Positions 43,007 through 52,892 are shown, counted from the first letter of the stretch. The stretch is 64,000 nt of DNA from Caldibacillus thermoamylovorans (GCF_000751775.1 NZ_CCRF01000044.1:1-64000); one strand, 5' to 3'. Translations and numbers: made by a program. The notes: generated by a model not told the origin, from the letters alone.

Positions 43007-43022
43007 AAAGCCGTTATTCAGA

Positions 43023-44072
43023 TTATAAAGAAGCCAAACGGGAAAGTTCTTCCTGGAAACATTCTTCTGGAGTCTTATAACCCAGAATCCTCCGAGGTAG
43101 GCTGTTACACCAGTTTTCTGCATAGGTAATGGTCACATCGGATACAGAAGAAATGGCTTTTCCTTTTGGAATAAAACGTCGAATGAGACCGTTATGTCTC
43201 TCGTTTGTCCCTCTTTCACTAGAGCAATAGGGATGTGTGAAATAAACGGTTGTCTTCTCATCTTGGACGGATAGGCTTAGCTCCGCAAATTCAGAACCAT
43301 TATCTGAGGTAATGGTTTTCAAAATTTGATGAAATGAAGTGCCATATTTATGGCGCAGTTGTTTGATAATGGTATTGATAGCTTGGCTGTTCTTACCGTC
43401 AGCTCTGAATATGAGTTCTTTACGAGTTTTACGTTCTGTTAGCGTAAGGAGAACTTCATCCTTTTTGTCTTTTTTGCCAATGACGGTATCGATTTCCCAG
43501 TGTCCAAATTCTTGCCGTTGTTCAACTTCTGCTGGTCGTTCTTCAATACTTTGGCCAAGGATACGCTTATTTTTACGTATTCGTTTGGTCTTGGTATTAC
43601 GTCTCAACTTCATTGGTAAATCGATATTTTTAACAGCGATTAGCCCTTTATCAATGTAGTTATAAATCGTTTTTGTACAAACAATCTGCTCACCGTAAGT
43701 AGAATGAAGTTTGGCGTGTCCACAAGCCGCATCAGGAGACCAGTCGTCATCTAAGATTTTCTTTTCAACAAATTGAATAAAATCAATGGCTGAATCTAGT
43801 TTTAACTTGGCACCACATGCTTTGCGGTTATTCTCGTATCGTATTTGAGCGGTTTCTGGAAAATAGGCTTTATAGTAGGTCCTGTCTGATTTCATTTGTT
43901 GAACCATCCCACGTTTCAACTCACGACAGACGGTGCTTTTATGGCAACCAATGACATCCGCTATTTCTTGTAAAGATTTACCTTCGTTGTGTAGAGCCGC
44001 CATTTGACCACGATCAAAGGCAGTTAGATGTTTAAAAGTGCGTTTATTTGTGGTAGACTTAGTTTGAACCAT
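43023..44072 (-). CDS. IS30-family transposase
   Basis: A 349-residue DDE transposase, apparently intact. The N-terminal helix-turn-helix is seen in IADVIGCHKSTVCRELKRG. The catalytic triad is recognisable as Asp in HWEIDTVIGKK, Asp in TSDNGSEF and Glu in ERGTNERHNGLIRRF, the last being the IS30 signature. The start is placed at 44072 after GGAGGGTTATCT. Length is normal for the family (about 320-350). The reading frame has no lesion, so the element may still be mobile. Confidence 0.92.
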   Translation of the reverse strand: MVQTKSTTNKRTFKHLTAFDRGQMAALHNEGKSLQEIADVIGCHKSTVCRELKRGMVQQMKSDRTYYKAYFPETAQIRYENNRKACGAKLKLDSAIDFIQFVEKKILDDDWSPDAACGHAKLHSTYGEQIVCTKTIYNYIDKGLIAVKNIDLPMKLRRNTKTKRIRKNKRILGQSIEERPAEVEQRQEFGHWEIDTVIGKKDKKDEVLLTLTERKTRKELIFRADGKNSQAINTIIKQLRHKYGTSFHQILKTITSDNGSEFAELSLSVQDEKTTVYFTHPYCSSERGTNERHNGLIRRFIPKGKAISSVSDVTITYAENWCNSLPRRILGYKTPEECFQEELSRLASL

Positions 44073-44440
44073 AGATAACCCTCCATATGATTGTGTTTTA
44101 AACGACCACTTAATCATAACACGGATTTATCTATGGTTTTTCTTTTTTTTACCGTTGCATTTAATTTTACAACTAACCGTTATTTATTTTTTGCCATTAA
44201 CAGGATTGTGGATGAAAAATCAACGGCTTTTTTGTTACATTTTGGGTTTTATTGGAAAAAAGGATTTTTGATAAAAGGGGGAAGTTACGTTGATTTTTTG
44301 GTACAAGAATAGGTGTATGTCAAAGAACAACGGTATAGGGAGAAAAAATTACTGGAAGATGAATGGCATATTTCTTTGTCTTTTCAAACTTTTTTGGTCT
44401 ACCACATTATCAATCATATCCAAGAAAAATGTAATTGAAG

Positions 44441-44485
44441 TAGTGATCCCGACTCGGTTCGAACCAGCGACCCCCACCCTGTCAA
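44441..44485 (-). repeat. Duplicated 3' half of tRNA-Val (att-like)
   Basis: 45 bases identical, except for one, to 44702-44746, which covers the 3' half of tRNA-Val from anticodon loop to discriminator. Integrases of genomic islands use exactly this part of tRNA genes as attachment site. Only about 215 bases lie between the copies, so it is a scar. These contain GGTGAAATGCGGGTGAAAATG-like direct repeats on the minus strand that resemble integrase arm sites. Confidence 0.75.
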
Positions 44486-44704
44486 TGAAAGCTCTTAAGT
44501 TGGATGTATTCCAAAATATTTTGAAGAACCATTATTTGTCGGTTATTCTAATCAACTATTTCCGATGTAGAACGGGGTATTTCAGGTTTTCCGAGACATT
44601 TTCACCCGCATTTCACCCTAACTTTAGAAAAATGCATAAGAAAGGCAGGAAGGAAGATAAACAAAAAAGACATAAACCCTAATGGAATATGCCTTTTGCT
44701 TTAG

Positions 44705-44777
44705 TGATCCCGACTGGGTTCGAACCAGCGACCCCCACCCTGTCAAGGTGGTGCTCTCCCAGCTGAGCTACGGAATC
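44705..44777 (-). tRNA. tRNA-Val (GAC)
   Basis: A 73-base cloverleaf with acceptor GATTCCG/CGGGATC (one G-U) and discriminator A. The D-arm is AGCTCAGCTGGGAGAGC, the anticodon stem CCACC/GGTGG has loop TTGACAG (anticodon GAC), and the T-arm contains GGTTCGAACCC. CCA is not encoded. Confidence 0.93.
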
Positions 44778-45021
44778 ATAATTTTTCTGTCAATCACATT
44801 AAATAATATAATGGAAACAAATAAAAAAGTCAAGGATGTTTTGTTAACTTTTTTTAGTGGAAACATTTTTATCTTGGGGAGAATGGCAGTTTTGAAAGCC
44901 TTATTCGTATGAATTTTCCATTTTCTTATATGGTTGGAAAGATGCCTTTGATGAAGAGAAGGGGAGGGCGCACCTTTGATGAAAACAATCTATTCAACAA
45001 AAGGAGAAAGTTTGAGAGGCA

Positions 45022-45052
45022 GGTGTCCGAGTAGTCATTTTATTCGGACACC
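45022..45052. other. Hairpin after the ger operon
   Basis: GGTGTCCGA / TCGGACACC with a 13-base loop, 40 bases beyond the last ger gene. No T-run on the ger strand, so it is a weak terminator candidate. Confidence 0.4.
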
Positions 45053-45090
45053 ACCAAGAAAATTATGTTTGAAATGAAAAAAGCTTACCT

Positions 45091-46215
45091 TTACCCTTCC
45101 TTCATGGTTTTACTCATATTCTTTTCCTTTTTACGATTCTTCAAAAAGGCAATTACCAGCAAAATGACGGGTATTCCTATTTGAAATGGAATGTGTATGT
45201 GAGGGGGAACAAATTTAAGTCCCTCATTAATATGTTCTTGGTAATTACTTGCGATCGTTTGTGACAAAAACAACACGATTAAACCAAATGGATAGACAAT
45301 TTTTTTATGATCTTTCAAATGAAATAGATCGGTAGTCGCTATAACAGCTACATAAAAAAAAATAACGATCTTAAAAAACGCTCCAATAAAGGCAGCAAAG
45401 ATGAAAAAGATATCAAGACGCTCGATAAAGTTTCCAATACTAATATATTGAATCGTTGATAAAAGCGGAAATTGAGTGTTTTCAAATAAAGGAACTGAAA
45501 GGACAGCTACGTTAATTGCCGCCGTTATACTCAAATTTATACCGCTAAGTAAAATTGCAAAGGAACCTAAAAAGCGACCGTTTTTTGAATAATTCAAATA
45601 AGGGAAAAGGTATGTGAAAGCAATCATTTCACCAAATGGAACAAATGCAGTTTCTAAGATGACCACTCTCAATATTGTCCCCCAGTTATTCCTAAGAACA
45701 GGTTTTAAATTTTCCAATTCAATTAAACCTGAAACAAGAATTAGGATCAATCCGGTGATTGCAAATAAATACATTAGGGCAAAATTAATTTCCGCAGTTC
45801 GAGCAATCACCTCAATCCCTTTTTTTACGGCGAAAACACAAAGGATAATCATAATCGCATTAACGATAAAAAGTGGTGTCTGCGTATAGGCTACTGCAAC
45901 TAATAGTTCTCCAAAATCACGAGTGACTCTGGCACATATATAAGTAAAATAAATAATGTAAAAATAGCCGAGGATGCTTCCAAGAAATTTACCAACAATT
46001 TTTTTGGAATAAGAAGAAGGAAGTTCATTCGGATAATAGGTGTAAATTTTGTAATTCACATGGTAGAAAAGAATACCGATCAATGATCCGAGTAAAATGG
46101 AAAACCATGTATTTTGTTTTGCATTACTACCCAATGAGATGACAAGTGACGTCCCCATTTCAAAAAGTAAAATCATAACAAAAAATTGATAGCTGCTCAG
46201 TTTTGCGTTTTCCAT
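45091..46215 (-). CDS. GerAB/GerKB-type germinant receptor permease subunit
   Basis: A 374-residue inner-membrane protein with ten predicted helices of the amino acid permease (APC) fold. It forms the B subunit of a spore germinant receptor, thought to bind the germinant. It starts only two bases after the C-subunit stop, so it is the third gene of the A-C-B operon. B and C order as in gerK rather than gerA. The N-terminus SYQFFVMILLFEMGTSLVI is typical. It cannot be said which nutrient is recognised. Confidence 0.9.
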   Translation of the reverse strand: MENAKLSSYQFFVMILLFEMGTSLVISLGSNAKQNTWFSILLGSLIGILFYHVNYKIYTYYPNELPSSYSKKIVGKFLGSILGYFYIIYFTYICARVTRDFGELLVAVAYTQTPLFIVNAIMIILCVFAVKKGIEVIARTAEINFALMYLFAITGLILILVSGLIELENLKPVLRNNWGTILRVVILETAFVPFGEMIAFTYLFPYLNYSKNGRFLGSFAILLSGINLSITAAINVAVLSVPLFENTQFPLLSTIQYISIGNFIERLDIFFIFAAFIGAFFKIVIFFYVAVIATTDLFHLKDHKKIVYPFGLIVLFLSQTIASNYQEHINEGLKFVPPHIHIPFQIGIPVILLVIAFLKNRKKEKNMSKTMKEG

Positions 46216-46217
46216 GT

Positions 46218-47432
46218 TTAGTCATTCCCTTTATGCTCATATAAAAATGGTTTTGAAATTAAATACGTTCTCCTTATGAAGGCATTGACTTCTACCTTTA
46301 CCTCTAAATTTGGGAAAATCTCCTCATTCCAGACATCTTCAACTTTTTTCCAATAATCCTCATCAACGTGGCTTATTTTTTCTCCAAATCCGAATACATC
46401 GGCTTTATGTTTTTGAGCAAATTGGATAGAGTTTTCTATTTCTCTCTTAATTTCTTTTCTCAATGCATTTTGTACTTTAATCAGTTCTTCGGCTTTTGAA
46501 AGGTCTAGAAATGTGTCAGCTTCTGTAATACCTCCTTCCGCATCAATATGGACGGTAATATGAGGTTTGTTGTTCTTCACATTTGCCGAAACTTTAGATT
46601 TAGAAAGATTAATGGTTATGCCAAATGCATCCTTCTTATCTTTCCAGTCAACAGCCATAACTGTTGATTGAATATTGTTTAGTATCCAATTAATCCCTCT
46701 GGCAGTTTTTCCCTCCGCCCATGTGATTAATTTGTCTCCTTTAAAAATGCCTATTCCATCAGCATTTAGCGGGGCTAATGGTCGGGAAGATTGAATATTT
46801 GCATCTTGCTTTCCCTTTTCTTTGTCTCCTTTAAGGACAAATCCGCTAACCACTGCTTGCTTACTTTTTGAATAAATGGTTGGAACAAGTTCGCCAACAG
46901 TAAGATGGATATCTTCTCCCCATCGACTTTCAGAAAATTGGAGCGTCTTATCAATTTTATTTGCCGGAATTTGATCAAGTGGTGTCAATGTTTTTAAAAT
47001 TTGTTCTGCTGTTGAATCTTTGGCTATTACTATAGTAGCTGTAGGACGAAAATCCGGGTTCCTAATGGAAATGTCGAGTATGTCAGTTAAGCCATCTCTT
47101 GCAACTTCCTCACCAATCATTAACACATTGGTATGGGCAAAATATAACTGTCTGGAAACATGCTGGGAGGCCGCTCTGGCAGCTTCTAACAAATTATCTC
47201 CTTCGCTTTCATAAATCGTAATGGCAGGACCTGATAATCCGCTTGTTTGTTGGTTGCCGGCTATGTTTTTTGGATTGACAAATTGGAACGTCATATTATA
47301 GCGTTTATCTTGCCCGTAATCAATTCCGACTGCAGCGATAATTCCGATATCTGTTAACTCACGGTGATTCCAACAGCCGGCCAGCAATATAGTTATGCAT
47401 ATAAAAGCAAATAAGTTTAAACGTTTTGTCAT
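46218..47432 (-). CDS. GerAC/GerKC-type germinant receptor lipoprotein
   Basis: A 404-residue lipoprotein. The signal peptide ends with LLAGC (Cys20), followed by WNHRELTDIGIIAAVGIDYG, the hallmark of Ger(x)C. The C-terminal domain (about 220-400) carries KREIENSIQFAQKHKADVFG, with the conserved DVFGFGE stretch. It is the C subunit on the outer face of the spore inner membrane. It starts eight bases after the A-subunit stop and ends two before the B start. Confidence 0.92.
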   Translation of the reverse strand: MTKRLNLFAFICITILLAGCWNHRELTDIGIIAAVGIDYGQDKRYNMTFQFVNPKNIAGNQQTSGLSGPAITIYESEGDNLLEAARAASQHVSRQLYFAHTNVLMIGEEVARDGLTDILDISIRNPDFRPTATIVIAKDSTAEQILKTLTPLDQIPANKIDKTLQFSESRWGEDIHLTVGELVPTIYSKSKQAVVSGFVLKGDKEKGKQDANIQSSRPLAPLNADGIGIFKGDKLITWAEGKTARGINWILNNIQSTVMAVDWKDKKDAFGITINLSKSKVSANVKNNKPHITVHIDAEGGITEADTFLDLSKAEELIKVQNALRKEIKREIENSIQFAQKHKADVFGFGEKISHVDEDYWKKVEDVWNEEIFPNLEVKVEVNAFIRRTYLISKPFLYEHKGND

Positions 47433-47440
47433 TCTCTCAC

Positions 47441-49054
47441 CTACGATCCGTTATCTTCTGGTGGACGGGGTTGTTGGTTATCTCCTTGGCGAATAATATT
47501 TTTTTGACTAATTAGTTTTGGACGGGATTTCATTTTCCAAAGCGGGATACGAATGATTGTATCGCCCATATTTTTAATCATAAGAGGTGCTAATGGTTCC
47601 ATATAAGGGACGCCAAAAGAACGTAAACTACATAAATGCAATGTCATCATCATGAGTCCCGTGATAATCCCGTAAAATCCCATTACCGCTGCTAAAGTCA
47701 TTAATCCAAAGCGAATAACACGGGTTGATATTGCCATTGAAAATGAAGGTGTTGCAAAATTGGCGATGGCTGTTATGGATACCACAATAACCATCGCAGG
47801 AGAAACAATTCCTGCCTGAATTGCCGCCTGACCGATAACGAGAGCGCCGACAATGGAAACAGCTTGACCGACCGCTTTTGGTAATCGTACTCCTGCTTCT
47901 CGTAAAATTTCAAAAGTTGTTTCCATTAACAAAGCTTCAACATAGGCTGGGAAGGGAACCGCTTCGCGCTGAGCGGCAATAGCTATAATTAGTAAGGTTG
48001 GAATCATTTCCTGATGATATGTTGTAACTGCCACATATGTTGCGGGTCCGACAATGGATATAAAAAAAATTAACACACGTAAAAAGCGAAGACCTGTACT
48101 AATATCAAAGCGGGCATAATAATCATCTGCAGCTTGAAAAAATTCAATAAACAATGCCGGTACAGTCAGCACAAATGGCGAACCGTTTACGATAATCGCT
48201 ATTTTCCCTTCCATTAAATTCGCTGCAACGATATCCGGTCTTTCCGTATGATAGACTGTCGGAAATATTGTATAGGTTTTTTCTTCAATCAGTTGCTCTA
48301 TAAAGCCGGAATCCGGTACTTGGTCGATATCAATTCGTTTTAGTCGTTTCCTTACCTCTTTCACAATCTTTTCGTTGGCAATGCCTTTCATATACATAAC
48401 GTTGATATCTGTTTTCGTTACTTTACCGATTTGAAAGGACTCAATCCATAAATTGGGATTTTTAATCCGTGAACGTATTAGTGATGTATTTGTCCTCATG
48501 GATTCCGTAAATGCTTCTTTCGGACCGCGAAGGGATACTTCATTTTTCGACTCCGAGACTGCTCTTTTTTCTCCACCTCTTGTGCTGGTTGATAGTGCTT
48601 TTTCTACACCATCAATAAAGATAATGGTTTCTCCTGATAATAATTTTCCAAATAAATCGTTCCAATCATATACGGAAGTGACATTCGTAATAGGAAGTAA
48701 TTTTTTTTCAAGATAATCGAAGCTTTTTTCAATAGAAACAGCTTCTTGTAACGAATAATCATTCAGTAACGTATGGATAATCGATTCATTTACGGTTTTG
48801 TCATCAATCAATCCGTCAACCATAACCAAGGCAGCTTTAATAGGTGGATCATCCGCTAAATCAATTTGCCTAATAATAATATCTGCACTATTTCCGGTTG
48901 TATTAAGGATAGTTTGTAAGTTTTTACTTAAATCGTTATTTAAAAATCGGCTAGAAATATCGCTTGCTTGTCCACTCGTATCTTTTGTGGCCGGTTGATT
49001 CTTTTTCTTCTTTTTTTTGGGTTTTGCAAATAATTTTGAGACGAGACCCATCAC
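47441..49054 (-). CDS. GerAA/GerKA-type germinant receptor subunit
   Basis: A 537-residue subunit. A basic Lys-rich start (PKKKKKK) and a soluble N-terminal domain (about 40-290, with SGETIIFIDGVEKAL and VTSVYDWNDLF) are followed by five to six helices. The helices include PFPAYVEALLMETTFEILRE and the conserved RLPKAVGQAVSIVGALVIGQ segment. A subunits form an oligomeric ion channel that opens on germinant binding. AGGAGGTAACTT precedes GTG 49054 (spacing six) and ATG 49051 (spacing nine); either start is possible. First gene of the A-C-B operon. Confidence 0.92.
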   Translation of the reverse strand: MMGLVSKLFAKPKKKKKKNQPATKDTSGQASDISSRFLNNDLSKNLQTILNTTGNSADIIIRQIDLADDPPIKAALVMVDGLIDDKTVNESIIHTLLNDYSLQEAVSIEKSFDYLEKKLLPITNVTSVYDWNDLFGKLLSGETIIFIDGVEKALSTSTRGGEKRAVSESKNEVSLRGPKEAFTESMRTNTSLIRSRIKNPNLWIESFQIGKVTKTDINVMYMKGIANEKIVKEVRKRLKRIDIDQVPDSGFIEQLIEEKTYTIFPTVYHTERPDIVAANLMEGKIAIIVNGSPFVLTVPALFIEFFQAADDYYARFDISTGLRFLRVLIFFISIVGPATYVAVTTYHQEMIPTLLIIAIAAQREAVPFPAYVEALLMETTFEILREAGVRLPKAVGQAVSIVGALVIGQAAIQAGIVSPAMVIVVSITAIANFATPSFSMAISTRVIRFGLMTLAAVMGFYGIITGLMMMTLHLCSLRSFGVPYMEPLAPLMIKNMGDTIIRIPLWKMKSRPKLISQKNIIRQGDNQQPRPPEDNGS

Positions 49055-49151
49055 AAGTTACCTCCTAGATGACAGGACGTTTTATGATTGCGTTTATCCA
49101 GTAACAGCCCCACCATAGACTGGGTTTACAAAGAAGATGATTGCTCAATTG

Positions 49152-49356
49152 CTACAACTAACCATCAGTTGGGATGAAGAAATTCGCCACTTCTCGAAGT
49201 TTCACTTTATCCCGCACAAACGGTCACTAATCTTCCTGCTAAGGCTTAATAAATCAAGGATGTAAAGGAGGAGGATAAGTGTCCGTAAGTGCCCGATTGG
49301 TTCAACTAACCAGCAGTGGGGATGAAGAACCCCCACTGCTGGAAGTTTCACTTTAT
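49152..49356 (+). repeat. Repeat family B, long copy 1
   Basis: About 205 bp matching 49799-49999 in order: a first hairpin ending GAAGTTTCACTTTATCCCGC, a middle part with TAATCTTCCT ... GAGGATAAGTG inverted arms, CCCGATTGGTTCAACTAA, and a second hairpin CCAGCAGTGGGG/CCCCCACTGCTGG followed by AAGTTTCACTTTA. It lies between the ger operon and the 86-residue ORF. Confidence 0.75.
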
Positions 49357-49489
49357 TATTTGTAAAAATTGGATGATTATGCAAAAAATATTTTAATGTT
49401 GGCGTTTTGCTGCATCTTAAGTGTAGGATAAATTGCGAAAAGAGAGGAATGATAAATCATAAATGCATTCTTAATCGGTTGGTGATGAA

Positions 49490-49750
49490 ATGAAAGAATT
49501 AGGTATCGTTTTATTTATTTTTATTTCACTTATTATTTTATCGATAGGTATAGATTTTTTTTTAACGAAGGGTGATTTGCATGAAATAATCATAACTGCT
49601 GTAAATCCTTTTCGCGTTATGGATATTCCCGAAATGGTTATTATGATTTTGTTTATTCTACGATATTTTCTCGAAAAAGCAGTAGAGTTGTGGAAAAAGA
49701 TTAAAAAATATGGGGTAGACGTCGGTAAAGTGAATCGGGAAGGGAACTAG
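49490..49750 (+). CDS. Small membrane protein, 86 residues
   Basis: A protein with two hydrophobic helices (about residues 4-26 and 49-67) and a Lys-rich C-terminal tail (ELWKKIKKYGVDVGKV). It resembles no family that I recognise. GGTTGGTGATGAA precedes the ATG. It sits alone, divergent from ger and flanked on both sides by family B repeats, so it may have moved or been duplicated with them. Confidence 0.6.
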   Translation: MKELGIVLFIFISLIILSIGIDFFLTKGDLHEIIITAVNPFRVMDIPEMVIMILFILRYFLEKAVELWKKIKKYGVDVGKVNREGN

Positions 49751-49798
49751 TTGCCTTCTCGATTTTGGCTTCAAGTACAATGACTTATTTTCATCTCG

Positions 49799-49999
49799 TT
49801 ACAGCCACAACCAATAAGTAGTGGGGATAAAGCCAAACTGCTGGAAGTTTCACTTTATCCCGCACAAATGGGCAATAATCTTCCTCCTGTAGAATAATAA
49901 GCGAAATCAAGATGTAAAAGAGGAAGATAAGTGCCCGATTGGTTCAACTAAATCAGTGGGGATGAAGAAAATCCCCACATCCGGAAGTTTCACTTTATC
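49799..49999 (+). repeat. Repeat family B, long copy 2
   Basis: Second long copy, about 200 bp. The middle arms GGGCAATAATCTTCCTC / GAGGAAGATAAGTGCCC pair well. The right end (TTTCACTTTATC) runs into the nuclease gene and supplies its stop codon at 49995-49997. Confidence 0.75.
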
Positions 50000-50825
50000 T
50001 TTGTGATTTTCGGTAACCTGCGTTCACAGCTTCCTGTTCCGTACAAAACAATTCCTCGGCTTTTGTTATGTCATAATATTGGCCGCCGGGTACATGATAG
50101 ATTTTTTCACTTTTTGAGTTAATATTTCCTTTGATTGGATTTTGACAATCTATATTTGTATTAGTTGAAGATTGATTTTCCCCGGTTTCCTCTTGAATAA
50201 TATACCCATTATCAGTGACATAATCTTCAATCGACCAGATGCCAAGTTTTGCTTCTTGTGCTTTTTTCTGAATCGCATAAAATTCATCAACATAGCGAGT
50301 ATTTGGCGGAAATACAGCCACTCTTGCCAAGCCTTTTTCTAATAATAATTCATTAAACATTTTACCATCGATATAGACATAGGCTAAAATTCGACCGTAC
50401 TGATCCCGTTCTTGGACATCCAGTTCCACTTGTACATTTTTTCCTGCTAGCATTTCTTTTGTAAATGCCGAAGCTTCAGGTCCAAATGGTTGGACCGGTT
50501 TTGTCGGATGTTTTGTTTCGGGTGTGTCGACAAGAACGAGACGAACCCGTTCTTCCTTTCCGTTTTCAAATTGAATATCCATTGTATCGCCATCGACAAC
50601 ATTCATTACGTTCCCATTAAAACGGTTAACCTGGCTATTATCTACCGAGTCATTTTCAGCACTTTCTGGAGCTTCTTGACTCGGATTTTGTTGATCTTCC
50701 TCAATTGCCGTTGTTCCAATATCTGAATTTTGATCAGGTTTTGTAGTCGAGTCTCGGCTGGTGTTCTCTTCTGCACATCCGGCTAATAAGAAGAAGGTGA
50801 GGAAGACCAGAATAATTTTTTTCAT
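49995..50825 (-). CDS. Staphylococcal-nuclease-like lipoprotein (thermonuclease family)
   Basis: A 276-residue exported nuclease. The signal peptide with lipobox LLAGC (about residue 17) is followed by an acidic, low-complexity linker. The SNase domain (about 73-205) has VVDGDTMDIQF, RLVLVDTPETKHP, the catalytic Arg/Glu set near VELDVQERDQYGRILAYVY, and LLLEKGLARV. A C-terminal YHVPGGQYYDIT...FCTEQEAVNAGYR module is the small Cys-containing domain often attached to such nucleases. Start 50825 has AAGGAG upstream; the first ATG of the frame lies inside that site. The end overlaps a family B repeat. Expected role is extracellular DNA/RNA breakdown at the membrane surface. Confidence 0.88.
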   Translation of the reverse strand: MKKIILVFLTFFLLAGCAEENTSRDSTTKPDQNSDIGTTAIEEDQQNPSQEAPESAENDSVDNSQVNRFNGNVMNVVDGDTMDIQFENGKEERVRLVLVDTPETKHPTKPVQPFGPEASAFTKEMLAGKNVQVELDVQERDQYGRILAYVYIDGKMFNELLLEKGLARVAVFPPNTRYVDEFYAIQKKAQEAKLGIWSIEDYVTDNGYIIQEETGENQSSTNTNIDCQNPIKGNINSKSEKIYHVPGGQYYDITKAEELFCTEQEAVNAGYRKSQR

Positions 50826-50972
50826 GTTAAAAAACTCCTTCATATTCTTTCCTTAACATATAATAACATAAAAATCCCCATTGCATTCTTGTGCTTTCAA
50901 CGGTAATATTTTTTTGTATGAAAATTTTTGTTACGTGAAGAAAAAGTTTTTAGATAGGAAGGAATTATACAA

Positions 50973-52547
50973 ATGGAAAATTTTATAGATGAAGTGAAAT
51001 CGCGGCGGACGTTTGCTATTATTTCCCACCCGGACGCCGGAAAAACAACGTTGACGGAAAAACTACTTTTATTCGGTGGTGCCATACGGGCGGCAGGGAC
51101 AGTAAAAGGAAAGAAGACAGGTAAGTATGCAACAAGTGACTGGATGGAAATTGAAAAACAACGGGGAATTTCCGTTACATCCAGTGTTATGCAATTTGAT
51201 TATCATGGTTTTCGCGTTAATATTTTGGATACCCCCGGGCATGAAGATTTCAGTGAAGATACGTATCGAACCTTGACAGCTGTCGATAGTGCTGTTATGG
51301 TTATCGATTCTGCGAAAGGGATTGAGCCGCAAACCATTAAGCTTTTTAAAGTATGTAAAATGCGGGGAATTCCGATTTTTACTTTTATTAACAAATTAGA
51401 CAGGGTCGGAAAAATGCCGCTGGAATTGATTGCTGAGCTGGAAGAAGTTCTCGAAATTGATGCATATCCAATGAATTGGCCGATCGGAATGGGAAAAGAA
51501 TTTCTCGGGATTTATGATCGCTTTTATAACCGGATTGAGCAATTTCGGGTTGAAGAAAATGATCGCTTTTTGCCGTTAAATGAAGAGGGTGAATTGGCTG
51601 TCGAACATCAATTACAACAATCAGGTTTATACGAACAAGTATTGGAAGAAATTGAGTTGCTGAATGAAGCAGGAAATGAATTTTCAGAGGAAAAAATATT
51701 AAATGGAACTTTAACACCGGTATTTTTCGGCAGTGCGCTGACAACTTTTGGTGTACAAACCTTTTTAGAAACTTATTTGAAATTTGCTCCCGAACCGCAG
51801 GCAAGACCTTCTGATATCGGCCCTATTGATCCTTTAAAAGAAAGTTTTTCGGGATTTGTTTTTAAAATTCAAGCGAATATGAATCCGGCACACCGCGATC
51901 GCATTGCCTTTGTCCGGGTTTGTTCCGGAAAATTTGAACGTGGTATGACCGTAACACTGGCACGAACAGGAAAAACGTTGAAATTATCCCAATCTACGCA
52001 ATTTTTGGCTGATGACCGTAGTACGGTAGATGAAGCGGTAAGCGGCGATATTATCGGTTTGTATGATACAGGGATATTTCAAATTGGCGATACGATTTTG
52101 GAAGGAAAACCAATTTTTCATTTCAATCCGTTACCGCAATTTACACCGGAATTATTTGTTCGGGTTACAGCCAAAAATGTCATGAAGCAAAAGCAATTTC
52201 ATAAAGGGATTCATCAACTAGTTCAAGAGGGAGCCATCCAATTATTTAAAACAAAATATGAAGAATATATTCTTGGCGCAGTAGGGCAATTACAATTTGA
52301 AGTGTTCGAACATCGAATGAAAAATGAATACCATGTCGATGTGAACATGGAACATATTGGTTCGAAAGTTGTTCGTTGGATTGAAGGCGATACGGTTGAT
52401 GAAAGACTGAACAGTTCTCGAAGTATGCTGGTGAAGGATCGTTATGATCGAAATGTGTTTTTATTTGAAAATGATTTCGCTCTTCGCTGGTTCCAAGATA
52501 AGAACCCGGACGTGAAGTTATATAACCCGATGGATGATGAAAAATAA
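50973..52547 (+). CDS. prfC: Peptide chain release factor 3
   Basis: A 524-residue translational GTPase that recycles RF1/RF2. G1 motif [12 protein letters not shown] (about residues 17-28), [12 protein letters not shown] (switch I/G2), [14 protein letters not shown] (G3), NKLDR (G4) and an RF3-specific C-terminal domain. Length matches RF3 (about 527). AGGAAGGAATTATACAA precedes ATG. It is divergent from the nuclease gene. Many Bacillus species lack prfC or keep it variably, so its presence is informative but not unusual. Confidence 0.95.
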   Translation: MENFIDEVKSRRTFAIISHPDAGKTTLTEKLLLFGGAIRAAGTVKGKKTGKYATSDWMEIEKQRGISVTSSVMQFDYHGFRVNILDTPGHEDFSEDTYRTLTAVDSAVMVIDSAKGIEPQTIKLFKVCKMRGIPIFTFINKLDRVGKMPLELIAELEEVLEIDAYPMNWPIGMGKEFLGIYDRFYNRIEQFRVEENDRFLPLNEEGELAVEHQLQQSGLYEQVLEEIELLNEAGNEFSEEKILNGTLTPVFFGSALTTFGVQTFLETYLKFAPEPQARPSDIGPIDPLKESFSGFVFKIQANMNPAHRDRIAFVRVCSGKFERGMTVTLARTGKTLKLSQSTQFLADDRSTVDEAVSGDIIGLYDTGIFQIGDTILEGKPIFHFNPLPQFTPELFVRVTAKNVMKQKQFHKGIHQLVQEGAIQLFKTKYEEYILGAVGQLQFEVFEHRMKNEYHVDVNMEHIGSKVVRWIEGDTVDERLNSSRSMLVKDRYDRNVFLFENDFALRWFQDKNPDVKLYNPMDDEK

Positions 52548-52746
52548 GGGTTCGGTAGACGACAAAAAGCAGCAGTTATTTTTCGCTTGTAACTATTTAC
52601 AATATGTTGGACGTAGTATGGTAATAGTGAATTTTTATTTAAATGAAAAAATTGTTGCTATCTAACAAAAATCAATTTATAATAAAAACATAAATATCCT
52701 TATTCACATTGTAATTAAGAGTGAAAAACATATATACTCTTTCTTG

Positions 52747-52892
52747 TAAAGGGGAGTAGCGTAAAGGGGAAATCCTGAAACAAAGTCGTCATTTCGTAGC
52801 GTAAATGCTTCCGGCTTTGTTGGCATATAAAAGTGCTACGCAAGACCTTTGCTGACTTTTACTTATAAGTTAAAGTTGGCAAAGGTCTTTTT
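52747..52892 (+). ncRNA. yybP-ykoY (manganese) riboswitch with terminator
   Basis: The conserved aptamer blocks are present in order: AAAGGGGAGTAGC, AAGTCGTC, CCGGCTTTGTTGGCA, and GCTACGCAAGACCTTTGC. The last block is the 5' arm of a terminator (AGACCTTTGC / GCAAAGGTCT then TTTT, 52843-52892) with an inner stem ACTTTTACTT/AAGTTAAAGT. High Mn2+ is expected to favour the antiterminated form and turn on the TerC gene 67 bases downstream. This is a known class, sensing Mn2+ in Bacillus. Confidence 0.92.

Larger units (their letters stand above)
42799..44172 (-). mobile_element. IS30-family insertion sequence
   Basis: Terminal inverted repeats TTGCAATATTAAATGCAACG (42799-42818) and CGTTGCATTTAATTTTACAA (44153-44172) match at 18 of 20 positions and enclose one transposase gene. 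The element is long for the family (about 1.37 kb) because of a 200-base non-coding part on the transposase 3' side that forms a long hairpin. A 13-base direct repeat GTTATTTATTTTT lies six bases outside both ends. Confidence 0.85.

Noticed and set aside
44091-44682. Two plus-strand ORFs between IS30 and tRNA-Val
   Set aside because: One covers the IS end, the other reads through the duplicated tRNA half; neither has a plausible protein pattern.
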